This document shows positions 4,858 through 12,449 of a stretch of DNA of 12,449 bases, piece after piece. The notes under the pieces are model-generated. The model did no database searches, was not told where the DNA came from, and saw only the letters and a list, made by a program, of their open reading frames with translations. Position 1 is the stretch's first letter. Each line of letters opens with the position of its first letter. The DNA is from Flavobacterium sp. (GTDB lineage Bacteria > Bacteroidota > Bacteroidia > Flavobacteriales > Flavobacteriaceae), in the NCBI GenBank assembly GCA_019105125.1, contig JAHRWO010000279.1, positions 1 through 12,449 of the forward strand. The letters run 5' to 3'. Made by a program: the position numbers and the translations under genes.

Positions 4858-7419
4858 TTGAAAAGCACCTTGGGAAAATATTTATCAAAAATAGTATTAT
4901 TATTTGGAATCGGAACAATAATTTATTCGTGTTCGTTAGTAAAACGTGTACCCGAAAGCAAACAATTATTAACCAAAAATGAAATCTTTGTTAATGATAA
5001 ATTAGCAAAAGAAGACCGCATTAATAATTTAGTAGTGCAACAACCCAATACTAATTTTCTAAGTTATCCCTTTGGCTTAACCCTATACAATTTAGCCAAA
5101 CCAAATCCGGATTCCTCTTATCAGGCATGGTTAAACAGAAAACCAAATCGGATTAAAAGATTGAACAATTTTCTTTCTGCTAAGCAAGTAGAACGTTTAG
5201 GCAAATCGTTTTTTGTGAGTGGGTTGTCAAATTTTGCAAAAGAAACAGGCGAAGCTCCTGTAATTATCGATTCTAAAAAGGTAACGAAATCAGAGGAACG
5301 ATTAAGCGGGTTTTACTACAACAATGGTTTTATTCGCAATAAAGTCACCAGCAAAATTGATTCTGTAGGTAAGAAAAAAGGGAAGGTCATTTATACCATA
5401 ACCACAGGAAAACCTTATTATATAGATTCGATTACCAAAATTATTGAAAGCCCTATTGTGGATAGCTTATATGCTACAATTGAAAAAAAATCTTTTGTAA
5501 AAAAAGGAGAGCAATACAACTTCACTAATTTTGATACCGAGCGAAAAAGAATCACTCAATTTTTAAGAAATAATGGTGTTTATCATTTTCAAGAGAGTAA
5601 TGTCCGATATGATGCTATAATTGATGATTCGATCCAAAAAATGGCCATCAACTTAAAGATTGAAGATCGATTGGTTAAAGATGGAGATACGTTAATTAAA
5701 AAACCATTTTCAATCTATAAAATTAGCCAAGTTAATGTTTTTACCAACAATACTTCTCGAAAAGAACGCAATCAATTTAATGATAGTATTACGTATCGCA
5801 ACTTCAACATTTATAGTGCCGGAAAACTAAAGTATAAACCAAAAGCGATTACCAATGCTATATTCATTGAACAAGGAAAACTATTTAGTGATAACGACAG
5901 AACGTTAACTTCTAAATCATTGAGCAATTTAAAAGTTTTTAACTATCCAAATATTGAATACGTTGAAGACAAAAGAGATACTACTAAATCATCATTAATT
6001 GCTAATATTTATTTAATTAGTAAACCCAAGTATATTTGGCAACCTTCGTTAGATTTTACCACATCCGATATTCAACAGTTCGGAATTAGCGGAAGAATGG
6101 CATTCACTTGGAGAAACTTATTCAAAAGAGCCGAAACCTTTGAATTATCAGCAAAAGGAAATATTGGTTCGTCAAGAGATTTAGCGAATCCAAACAACGT
6201 GTTCTTTAATATTTCGGAGTATGGATTGGAAGCGAAATTGAATTTCCCAAGAATTGTTTTTCCAATAGATACTAGAAAAATAGTCAGAAAAGAAATGCTG
6301 CCAACCACTACAGCAACCATTGGTATTACTAGCCAACGCAATATTGGACTTGATAAAGAAAACTTAACAGGAGTTTATAGTTACAATTGGACACCTAAGC
6401 AAAACAATAGCATTCGTTTGGATTTATTGAATGTACAATTCATTAAAAACTTAAATCCTGGAAATTATTTTAATGTGTATTCCTCCTCCTATAATACTTT
6501 AAATGATTTAGCACAAATTTATAATGTGGATCCAAATAATTTAGAGAATGGCAACTTAACCTCGGAAGGAGCGATTAATTTTATAAATGATGTACGAAAT
6601 GGGAGCACCACTTTGACGCCAACCGATACCGAATTTCAAATTATCCGCAGTATTGGCGAAAGAAGAAATCGTTTAATTGAGAACAACTTAATTGTATCAA
6701 CAGGCATTACGTTTTTCAAAAACACGAAAGCTAATTTATTGGACAACAACTTCTACTCTATTAAAACCAAAATTGAATCGGCAGGAAATATTTTATCCTT
6801 ATTAGCAGGAACAAAAAATGAAGAACTAAGTGCTAATGGTAATAAAACCTTGTTTGGAATTGAATATTCACAATACATTAAAGGAGAAGTTGATTTCATC
6901 AAACACTGGGATTTTGGCAAGAAAAACACCTTAGCCATGAGAGCTTTTGCTGGATTAGCAATTCCTTATGGTAATGCCAATTCTATTCCGTTTTCTCGAA
7001 GTTACTTTTCTGGAGGAACTAATGACAACAGAGGTTGGCAGCCTTATAGTTTAGGACCTGGAAGAAGTGGCGGAATAAACGACTTTAATGAGGCCAACTT
7101 AAAATTATCTTACAGTATTGAATATCGTTTTAGAGTTGGCGGTAATTTTTACAGTGCTTTTTTTGCTGATATCGGGAATATTTGGAACGTCTTTGATAAT
7201 ATTGAAGACAAAGATTACACCTTCAATGGTTTTAGTTCATTGGAAGATTTAGCCGTTGGTTCAGGTATAGGATTGCGTTACGATTTTAGCTTTTTTGTTT
7301 TCCGTTTTGATTTGGGCTACAAAGCCTATGATCCGGGAAGAGAAGTGGGTGATCGATGGCTAAAAGGAGTAAACTTTAGCAAAACTGTTCTAAATTTTGG
7401 TATTAATTATCCGTTCTAA
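4858..7419 (+). CDS. tamL: TamL: TamA/BamA-like outer-membrane lipoprotein
   Basis: The 853-residue protein belongs to the Omp85 superfamily. A lipoprotein signal peptide ends at C25 (GIGTIIYSC), so it should carry an N-terminal lipid, as described for TamL, the Bacteroidota counterpart of TamA. Residues about 30-390 hold POTRA-like repeats (KGEQYNFTNFDTERKRITQF, then YKISQVNVFTN). From about 393 a 16-strand barrel pattern begins, with GGTNDNRGW at 719-727 containing the R-G-aromatic loop-6 motif (R725) and a terminal Phe. With TamB such proteins assemble outer-membrane components; no tamB is adjacent here. There is no ATG near the start: an in-frame TAA lies at 4852-4854, so translation must begin at TTG 4858 or TTG 4870. 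The first gives a basic n-region (KSTLGKYLSK) and is preferred. Confidence 0.88.
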   Translation: MKSTLGKYLSKIVLLFGIGTIIYSCSLVKRVPESKQLLTKNEIFVNDKLAKEDRINNLVVQQPNTNFLSYPFGLTLYNLAKPNPDSSYQAWLNRKPNRIKRLNNFLSAKQVERLGKSFFVSGLSNFAKETGEAPVIIDSKKVTKSEERLSGFYYNNGFIRNKVTSKIDSVGKKKGKVIYTITTGKPYYIDSITKIIESPIVDSLYATIEKKSFVKKGEQYNFTNFDTERKRITQFLRNNGVYHFQESNVRYDAIIDDSIQKMAINLKIEDRLVKDGDTLIKKPFSIYKISQVNVFTNNTSRKERNQFNDSITYRNFNIYSAGKLKYKPKAITNAIFIEQGKLFSDNDRTLTSKSLSNLKVFNYPNIEYVEDKRDTTKSSLIANIYLISKPKYIWQPSLDFTTSDIQQFGISGRMAFTWRNLFKRAETFELSAKGNIGSSRDLANPNNVFFNISEYGLEAKLNFPRIVFPIDTRKIVRKEMLPTTTATIGITSQRNIGLDKENLTGVYSYNWTPKQNNSIRLDLLNVQFIKNLNPGNYFNVYSSSYNTLNDLAQIYNVDPNNLENGNLTSEGAINFINDVRNGSTTLTPTDTEFQIIRSIGERRNRLIENNLIVSTGITFFKNTKANLLDNNFYSIKTKIESAGNILSLLAGTKNEELSANGNKTLFGIEYSQYIKGEVDFIKHWDFGKKNTLAMRAFAGLAIPYGNANSIPFSRSYFSGGTNDNRGWQPYSLGPGRSGGINDFNEANLKLSYSIEYRFRVGGNFYSAFFADIGNIWNVFDNIEDKDYTFNGFSSLEDLAVGSGIGLRYDFSFFVFRFDLGYKAYDPGREVGDRWLKGVNFSKTVLNFGINYPF
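4886..4918 (-). promoter_or_regulatory. Possible methyltransferase promoter inside tamL
   Basis: On the minus strand, TTG (4918-4916) is followed after 22 bases by TATTTTTG (4893-4886), an exact TAnnTTTG. It would start transcription near 4881, about 48 bases before the methyltransferase ATG at 4833. It lies within the signal-peptide codons of tamL, so the two divergent promoters would overlap each other's genes. Such matches arise by chance in AT-rich DNA, so confidence is moderate at best. Confidence 0.4.
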
Positions 7420-7432
7420 TTTTTTAAATTAT

Positions 7433-7440
7433 TATTTTTG
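7433..7440 (+). promoter_or_regulatory. fba promoter (-7 element)
   Basis: TATTTTTG is an exact TAnnTTTG match, 28 bases before the fba ATG at 7469, and predicts a leader of about 24 bases. No TTG is present at the usual spacing upstream, so only the -7 element is supported. Its place in the 49-base gap after tamL fits an independent fba promoter. Confidence 0.55.
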
Positions 7441-7468
7441 CACAACTATAACTAAAAAACATACTACT

Positions 7469-8536
7469 ATGAGTCACAATATTAAACCAGGTGTTGCTAC
7501 CGGAGATCAAGTACAAGAAATCTTTAATTACGCTAAACAAAAAGGATTTGCATTACCTGCTGTTAATGTTGTAGGTTCTAGTACCATTAATGGAGTTTTA
7601 GAAACAGCTGCTAAATTAAAAGCGCCTGTGATTATTCAGTTTTCAAATGGTGGCGCTCAATTTAATGCTGGAAAAGGATTGTCAAACGAAAATCAACAAG
7701 CGGCTATTTTAGGAGCAGTTGCGGGTGCAAAACATATTCACACTTTAGCAGAAGCTTATGGTGCAACGGTAATTTTACATACTGACCATTGTGCGAAAAA
7801 TTTATTACCATGGATTGATGGTTTATTAGATGCTTCTGAAAAACATTTTGCTGAAACTGGAAAACCATTATACAGTTCTCACATGATTGACTTGTCTGAA
7901 GAACCAATAGAAGAGAACATCGAAATTTCTAAAAAATATTTAGAAAGAATGAGCAAAATGGGCATGACTTTAGAAATCGAATTGGGAATCACTGGTGGTG
8001 AAGAAGACGGTGTTGATAATTCAGATGTTGATAGCTCAAAATTATATACGCAACCTAGCGAAGTAGCCTATGCTTACGAAGAATTAATGAAAGTAAGCCC
8101 AAGATTTACCATCGCGGCTTCTTTTGGAAATGTGCATGGCGTTTACAAACCAGGAAACGTAAAATTAACTCCAAAAATCCTTAAAAATTCGCAAGAATAC
8201 GTGCAAAATAAATTCAACACAGGTCACAATCCAGTAGATTTTGTTTTCCACGGAGGTTCAGGCTCTACTTTAGAAGAAATTAGAGAAGCTATTTCTTACG
8301 GAGTAATCAAAATGAACATTGATACGGATTTACAATTTGCTTTCACAGAAGGAATTCGCGATTACATGACGACAAAAATCGATTATTTAAAAACACAAAT
8401 CGGAAGTCCAGACGGAGCAGACAGTCCAAATAAAAAACATTACGACCCTAGAAAATGGGTTCGTGAAGGAGAAGTTACGTTCAACAAACGTTTAGAACAA
8501 GCTTTTGCCGATTTAAATAACGTAAACACATTATAA
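7469..8536 (+). CDS. fbaA: Class II fructose-bisphosphate aldolase
   Basis: This zinc-dependent enzyme cleaves fructose 1,6-bisphosphate to dihydroxyacetone phosphate and glyceraldehyde 3-phosphate in glycolysis, and runs in reverse in gluconeogenesis. From the ATG at 7469 it has 355 residues (E. coli FbaA 359). An in-frame extension to 7397 is rejected because it overlaps the tamL end and precedes the promoter. The catalytic Asp and a zinc His sit in HTDHC (D106, H107); further zinc ligands are E171 in EIELGITGGEEDG, H223 in NVHGVY and H261 in FHGGSGS, which also opens the phosphate loop. KMNIDTDLQFAF (281-292) is the conserved dihydroxyacetone-phosphate-contacting segment. The full length and intact ligands argue for an active E. 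coli-type class IIA enzyme. Confidence 0.97.
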   Translation: MSHNIKPGVATGDQVQEIFNYAKQKGFALPAVNVVGSSTINGVLETAAKLKAPVIIQFSNGGAQFNAGKGLSNENQQAAILGAVAGAKHIHTLAEAYGATVILHTDHCAKNLLPWIDGLLDASEKHFAETGKPLYSSHMIDLSEEPIEENIEISKKYLERMSKMGMTLEIELGITGGEEDGVDNSDVDSSKLYTQPSEVAYAYEELMKVSPRFTIAASFGNVHGVYKPGNVKLTPKILKNSQEYVQNKFNTGHNPVDFVFHGGSGSTLEEIREAISYGVIKMNIDTDLQFAFTEGIRDYMTTKIDYLKTQIGSPDGADSPNKKHYDPRKWVREGEVTFNKRLEQAFADLNNVNTL

Positions 8537-8563
8537 ATTTAGAATTTAGAATTTAGAATTTAG
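8536..8563 (+). repeat. Tandem AATTTAG heptamers (left arm)
   Basis: Four perfect head-to-tail copies of AATTTAG begin at the last base of the fba stop codon. They face the opposed heptamer array at 8572-8610 and can pair with it through TTAGAA/TTCTAA, forming a long imperfect hairpin with a loop of about eight bases. Confidence 0.85.
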
Positions 8564-8571
8564 AAAAATCA

Positions 8572-8610
8572 CTTCTAACTTCTAATTTCTAATTTCTGAC
8601 TTCTAATTTC
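8572..8610 (+). repeat. Tandem YTTCTRA heptamers (right arm)
   Basis: Five consecutive variants of a 7-base unit are seen: CTTCTAA, CTTCTAA, TTTCTAA, TTTCTGA and CTTCTAA, plus a partial TTTC. Each unit is an imperfect reverse complement of the left-arm unit. The array ends seven bases before the accD ATG, so a folded transcript would bring the structure close to the accD start. Confidence 0.85.
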
Positions 8611-8617
8611 AAGAAAT

Positions 8618-9472
8618 ATGGCTTGGTTTAAAAGAAAAGAAAAAGGAATTACAACTCCTACAGAAGCTAAAAAAGACGTACCAAAAGGTTTATGGTATAA
8701 ATCTCCTACAGGAAAAATCGTTGATCAAGACGAATTAGCGAGAAACTTATGGGTAAGTCCAGAAGATGATTATCATGTACGTATTGGTAGTAAAGAATAT
8801 TTCGAAATTTTATTCGACAACAATGAATTTACAGAGTTAGATGCAAATTTAACTTCAAAAGATCCATTGAAATTTGAAGATACTAAAAAATACAGTGAGC
8901 GTTTAAAAGAGGTTATGGATAAAACCAAACTAAAAGACGCAATTCGCACGGGTGTTGGAAAATCAAAAGGAAAAGATTTAGTAGTTTCTTGTATGGATTT
9001 TGCTTTCATTGGAGGTTCTATGGGAGCGGTTGTAGGTGAAAAAATTGCAAGAGCTATTGATTACTCTATTAAACACAAAATTCCATTTGTATTAATTTCT
9101 AAATCAGGTGGTGCTCGAATGATGGAAGCTGCATTTTCATTAATGCAATTAGCTAAAACCTCAGCAAAATTAGCGCAATTAGCAGAAGAGAGAATTCCTT
9201 ACATTTCATTATGTACGGATCCAACTACTGGTGGAACTACAGCTTCTTATGCAATGCTTGGTGATATTAACATTGGAGAACCTGGAGCTTTAATTGGTTT
9301 TGCTGGACCACGTGTAGTAAAAGACACCACAGGAAAAGATTTACCAGAAGGTTTCCAAACATCAGAATTCTTATTAGAGCATGGTTTCTTAGATTTCATC
9401 GCTCATAGAAAAGAGTTGAAAAACAAAATTAACTTATACTTAGATTTGATTCAAAATCAACCAGTAAGATAA
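8618..9472 (+). CDS. accD: Acetyl-CoA carboxylase carboxyltransferase subunit beta, zinc ribbon lost
   Basis: AccD with AccA moves the carboxyl group from biotin on AccB to acetyl-CoA, making malonyl-CoA for fatty-acid synthesis. The 284-residue protein has the crotonase-fold core: [20 protein letters not shown] (121-140), [14 protein letters not shown] (162-175) and [16 protein letters not shown] (201-216), with the two Gly-Gly oxyanion sites at 164-165 and 205-206, and [15 protein letters not shown] (242-256) near the end. E. coli AccD carries a four-cysteine zinc ribbon near the N-terminus. Here the aligned [10 protein letters not shown]...[10 protein letters not shown] keeps the scaffold, but the four metal positions are S29, G32, S47 and D50, so it cannot bind zinc in that way. 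It lies 81 bases after fba, across the heptamer repeats, and ends at a strong terminator. Confidence 0.96.
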   Translation: MAWFKRKEKGITTPTEAKKDVPKGLWYKSPTGKIVDQDELARNLWVSPEDDYHVRIGSKEYFEILFDNNEFTELDANLTSKDPLKFEDTKKYSERLKEVMDKTKLKDAIRTGVGKSKGKDLVVSCMDFAFIGGSMGAVVGEKIARAIDYSIKHKIPFVLISKSGGARMMEAAFSLMQLAKTSAKLAQLAEERIPYISLCTDPTTGGTTASYAMLGDINIGEPGALIGFAGPRVVKDTTGKDLPEGFQTSEFLLEHGFLDFIAHRKELKNKINLYLDLIQNQPVR

Positions 9473-9475
9473 AAC

Positions 9476-9505
9476 AAAAATCCCGATAGCTATATCGGGA
9501 TTTTT
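9476..9505. terminator. Bidirectional intrinsic terminator between accD and the TonB receptor gene
   Basis: AAAAATCCCGATA (9476-9488) and TATCGGGATTTTT (9493-9505) form a perfect 13-base-pair stem with loop GCTA. The T-run on one side and the A-run on the other give a U-tract in either direction. It sits in the 38-base gap between two convergent genes and should end both transcripts. Confidence 0.93.
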
Positions 9506-9510
9506 TATGT

Positions 9511-11919
9511 TTAAAACTTAGCACGTAAAGCCAGAACAAAATTCTTTCCTGGCGCTACAATTCCTGAACTGTAAGGGCGATAGCGTTGGTCGGTGATGTT
9601 TTCCAAACCTGCGGTTACCGTGAAGTTCTCCGTCATTTTATACATTGATTTTAAGTTCAGCGTGTACCAACTAGGAGAATACGGATTTCCATTACCATCT
9701 ATGGCATAAATTTCTTGTTTTCCTCGTTCTTCTTCCGCTAAATCTTCGTACGAAACCTCATCGCTAAATTGCGCATTTAATTGTAAATCTAACTTAGAAC
9801 TAGCATATCCTAAACGACCTATCCCAAAAAATGGCGCCGCATGTCGAGACGCACTTTTTGTTCCGTTATCCAATTCTTCTTCTCCTTTTTGAAAATTCAA
9901 ATCGCCATGAAAATAAAATCCACTTGCTGATTTTACTTCAATTCCAGCTTGAATGCCATATACTTTTGCATTGGCTGCATTTTGAATAGCTTGCACATTA
10001 CTCAATTCGCCATCGTAGATTATTTCAGTTGCGCCATTTAATGTAAAATCTCTTCTTACCATAGCATTATCTAGTAACGTATAATAACCTGAAAGATCTA
10101 CTTTTACATTTTTACCAAATAATTTCGCCACATTCAAATCCACATTATAAGCATATTCCGCTTTTAAATCTGGATTTGGAACTACAACCGAACCAGGTTC
10201 TGAATCAAACACTTTTCCTAAATCATCTACATTTGGAGAACGGAAAGCTGTTGCCACATTAGAACTAATCACCCATTTCGCTGTTGGACGATACACCAAA
10301 CCAAAACTTCCAGTTAAAGCACCATCATTGATTTTTGCTTCAGTAAAAGGAAACGGATAAAAAGTAGTATCAAAATCAGCATCTAATACAAATTGGTTGT
10401 ATCGTAATCCCGCTTGAAGCAACATTTTCTCAGAAAATTTGTATTGGTCATTGATATAAATTCCATATGAATTCCATTTGGATTGTGGATATCGAGCTGG
10501 TCCAGCTTGACTTGTTCCAGTAACGATATTCTCATCAATTCCTTCCGAATTGACATCATTGGTAACAAATTCAACTCCATAAAAAACAGCATTATTTCCA
10601 CTCGTTTTCTTGGTAAAATCCGCATTAACTGAAATCGCATTTACTTTTTCAATTCGCGTTGCACGATTTGGGTTGTTCATATTACGACTAATTCTGCTTT
10701 CCTCAAAAAATTGATGTGCCATTCGAATAGAAAGTTCGTCGTACACTTTTGTAGCTTGTGTATTTGAAATCGACAAATTGTTCATGATCCATTTTTGTGG
10801 ACCGTAATCAAATTCGCCATAACGAGGCAAACCAGCGTTATTGTATCGAATATGTCTGTCATAACGCGAATAACTTGAAGTTTCTGAAAAATGAAAACCA
10901 TATTGAAAATCCCATTTTTCATTAGGAGCAAATCGCACTTTTTGCATCAAATTGATTTGGGAATACGCTGTTGGTTTCTGTACTAGAGGATCGTCATTCG
11001 TCACCACAACATCTACTCCATTTTGTCTTTGTACATAAAAAGGGCGCAAATATTCGTCCGGACCGTGACTTCCCATTTTCAAATCACCAAAATCATTCGA
11101 ACTGATACTGGTTACTGAAGCCCATTTTTTCCATCCCACATTCACATCAAAATGTCCTGTTTTTTCGTTATTTGCTGACGAATATCTGGTAAAAGCACTT
11201 CCGTTTACGATGGGTTTTTCTTCTAATGTAAATTGCGGTATTAAAGTTTGAAAACTCATTACGCCACCAATCGCATCACTTCCGTAAATAACAGAACTTG
11301 GTCCAAACAATACTTCCGATTTTTCAATAGCAAATGGATCTAACGAAATCACATTTTGAATATTCCCTCCTCTAAAAATAGCGGTATTCATTCGCACACC
11401 ATCAATAGCATACAGTAAACGATTGGTAGCAAAACCACGAATCATGGGACTTCCTCCTCCTTGTTGACTTTTCTGCATGAACACTTTTCCTGAAACCGTC
11501 AATAAATCAGCTGCCGTTTGTGGATTTTGCAATTGAATATCTTTTTTAGAAATAGAGGTGATTTTTACTGGAATATCACGTGTGTGTTGTTTCCATCGAT
11601 TAGCAGAAACGATAATTTCATCCATTGCTAATAATGACGGAACTAAACTTAACTGAAAAGAAGCCAATTCCAATTGGTTATAACTCACAATTTGGGTTTC
11701 ATATCCAAAAGATTGAACTGTAATCTTATTGATTTTCACAAAATCAGAAACATCCGCCTGCCCTTTGCTATTGGTAAAAACGTAAACCTTTTTATCTTCA
11801 GATGTAAGCGAAACCGATTCTAATGGCTCCCCGGAATCTTTATCTTTTATGGTTATCGTTTGAGAAAAAAGCGTTGTTGTGAATCCAAAAGATATAATGA
11901 GTAATAATTGCTTTAGCAT
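9511..11919 (-). CDS. TonB-dependent outer-membrane receptor with CarboxypepD_reg-like domain
   Basis: The 802-residue protein has a signal peptide at about 1-19 (KQLLLIISFGFTTTLFS, then Q). Residues 21-95 form a carboxypeptidase-regulatory-like beta-sandwich (ITIKDKDSGEPLESVSLTS...FGYETQIVSY). A TonB-box-like segment, MDEIIVSANR, is at 99-108. The plug (about 113-225) contains SPMIRGFATNRLLYAIDGVR and VLFGPSSVIYGSDAIGGVMSF, and a 22-strand barrel ends in Phe. The plug segment RMNTAIFRGGNIQNVISLDP and the FRSP (559-562) and NPDL (582-585) boxes recall haem/haemoglobin receptors. However, no His lies between the two boxes, where haem receptors usually carry one, so the substrate stays open. 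No SusD-like partner or haemophore gene is adjacent. It starts 69 bases after a co-oriented ABC permease and has its own promoter candidate. Confidence 0.95.
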   Translation of the reverse strand: MLKQLLLIISFGFTTTLFSQTITIKDKDSGEPLESVSLTSEDKKVYVFTNSKGQADVSDFVKINKITVQSFGYETQIVSYNQLELASFQLSLVPSLLAMDEIIVSANRWKQHTRDIPVKITSISKKDIQLQNPQTAADLLTVSGKVFMQKSQQGGGSPMIRGFATNRLLYAIDGVRMNTAIFRGGNIQNVISLDPFAIEKSEVLFGPSSVIYGSDAIGGVMSFQTLIPQFTLEEKPIVNGSAFTRYSSANNEKTGHFDVNVGWKKWASVTSISSNDFGDLKMGSHGPDEYLRPFYVQRQNGVDVVVTNDDPLVQKPTAYSQINLMQKVRFAPNEKWDFQYGFHFSETSSYSRYDRHIRYNNAGLPRYGEFDYGPQKWIMNNLSISNTQATKVYDELSIRMAHQFFEESRISRNMNNPNRATRIEKVNAISVNADFTKKTSGNNAVFYGVEFVTNDVNSEGIDENIVTGTSQAGPARYPQSKWNSYGIYINDQYKFSEKMLLQAGLRYNQFVLDADFDTTFYPFPFTEAKINDGALTGSFGLVYRPTAKWVISSNVATAFRSPNVDDLGKVFDSEPGSVVVPNPDLKAEYAYNVDLNVAKLFGKNVKVDLSGYYTLLDNAMVRRDFTLNGATEIIYDGELSNVQAIQNAANAKVYGIQAGIEVKSASGFYFHGDLNFQKGEEELDNGTKSASRHAAPFFGIGRLGYASSKLDLQLNAQFSDEVSYEDLAEEERGKQEIYAIDGNGNPYSPSWYTLNLKSMYKMTENFTVTAGLENITDQRYRPYSSGIVAPGKNFVLALRAKF

Positions 11920-11952
11920 TATTTCCGAAATGTTTTAATAATTAGTGTGCAA

Positions 11953-11988
11953 CAAATTTACAAAATGATTGTCACTTATTGCCACAAA
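11953..11988 (-). promoter_or_regulatory. Promoter candidate for the TonB-dependent receptor
   Basis: On the minus strand TTTG (11988-11985) precedes, by 24 bases, TAAATTTG (11960-11953), an exact -7 match. The spacing is one base over the usual range. Transcription would begin near 11948, giving a leader of about 29 bases. It lies in the 69-base gap after the ABC permease gene, whose stop codon adjoins the -33 element. Confidence 0.55.
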
Positions 11989-12449
11989 TTACATGCCACT
12001 TCTGATAGCTTCCACAGGATCTAACTTAGAAGCGGAAATTGCAGGAATAATTCCAGAAATCAATCCAATTAAAGCCGCTAATCCTGAACCTATTAACATA
12101 TTAGAAGCACTTAATACAAATTCAAAATCTAAAGCCGATGATAAGACTAAGGCAATTAACCAAACTAAAAACATTCCCACAATTCCTCCAATTAAGGAAA
12201 GAATTACCGCTTCGAATAAGAATTGAAACAAAATGAATTTATTTTTAGCTCCTAACGCTTTTTGAATTCCAATTAAGTTAGTTCGCTCTTTTACCGATAC
12301 GAACATAATATTAGCAATACCAAAACCTCCCACTAAAAGTGAAAAAGCACTGATAATCCAACCAATCATGTTCATTTGACCTACGATATTATCAATAAAG
12401 TCAGTAAATCCAGAAAGCACATTCAAAAAGAAGTTATCGATTTCACCCG
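11989..12449 (-). CDS. MacB/FtsX-type ABC transporter permease, C-terminal part
   Basis: The last 153 complete codons are present; the N-terminal part lies beyond the window end, and the frame stays open to the last base. The visible protein starts within a periplasmic region (GEIDNFFLNVLSGFTDFIDN) and then shows three membrane helices: IGWIISAFSLLVGGFGIANIMFVSV, FEAVILSLIGGIVGMFLVWLIAL and a Gly/Ala-rich final helix (IGSGLAALIGLISGIIPAISA). The segment SVKERTNLIGIQKALGAKN and the end ASKLDPVEAIRSGM are hallmarks of the FtsX domain in MacB/LolC-like permeases. These pair with an ABC ATPase for export or lipoprotein handling. A TTG at 12426 is not the real start, because recognisable family sequence continues upstream. 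The ATPase gene and any periplasmic adaptor are outside the window. Confidence 0.93.
   Translation of the reverse strand, partial: GEIDNFFLNVLSGFTDFIDNIVGQMNMIGWIISAFSLLVGGFGIANIMFVSVKERTNLIGIQKALGAKNKFILFQFLFEAVILSLIGGIVGMFLVWLIALVLSSALDFEFVLSASNMLIGSGLAALIGLISGIIPAISASKLDPVEAIRSGM

Noticed and set aside
7397..7468. In-frame upstream extension of the aldolase into the tamL end.
   Set aside because: It overlaps tamL by 23 bases and includes the -7 element; the ATG at 7469 gives the family length.
10383..10640. Minus-strand open frame of 85 codons inside the TonB receptor gene.
   Set aside because: It is an alternative frame of the receptor, without any protein-family character.
11969..12226. 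Plus-strand open frame of 85 codons.
   Set aside because: It is antisense to the well-supported FtsX-type permease and its composition is the mirror of that gene.
9511..12449. Idea that the receptor and the ABC permease form an uptake system.
   Set aside because: MacB/FtsX-type permeases are not importers for TonB receptor cargo, and the receptor seems to have its own promoter, so adjacency alone is not enough.

Overview
The window looks like ordinary core chromosome from a member of the Flavobacteriaceae, most likely Flavobacterium or a close relative. The evidence is low G+C, Bacteroidota-type promoters (TAnnTTTG at -7, often with an upstream TTG), few Shine-Dalgarno sequences, a PorT/SprT type IX secretion gene behind ubiE, a lipoprotein TamA-like protein (TamL) and a TonB-dependent receptor with a carboxypeptidase-regulatory-like N-terminus.

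Layout. Positions 1-2497 hold a rightward nucleotide/folate cluster: the 3' end of a NupC-type nucleoside transporter, a small zinc-ribbon membrane protein, thymidylate synthase (thyA), an AT-rich secreted BatD-like protein and dihydrofolate reductase (folA). ThyA makes dTMP and leaves dihydrofolate, which FolA reduces again; the transporter would bring in nucleosides. A 179-base gap with degenerate tandem repeats follows, and it ends in the promoter for ubiE-porT (menaquinone methylation and gliding/type IX secretion), two genes one base apart. A leftward SpoU/TrmH-type rRNA methyltransferase converges on porT with overlapping stop codons. It diverges from tamL, and its start and that of tamL are only 24 bases apart. 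After tamL come fba (class II aldolase) and accD (acetyl-CoA carboxylase beta subunit), separated by two opposed arrays of 7-base repeats. A strong hairpin terminator ends accD and faces a leftward TonB-dependent receptor. The window closes with the 3' part of a leftward MacB/FtsX-type ABC transporter permease.

There is no sign of a phage, insertion sequence, CRISPR array, RNA gene or defence system, and I do not see a previously undescribed multi-gene system. The points most worth a second look are: AccD with every zinc-ribbon cysteine replaced; the forced TTG start of tamL beside an almost leaderless promoter; the very AT-rich BatD-like gene between thyA and folA; the unrecognised zinc-ribbon membrane protein tucked between transporter and thyA; and the two intergenic repeat families. 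No gap between genes exceeds 300 bases.
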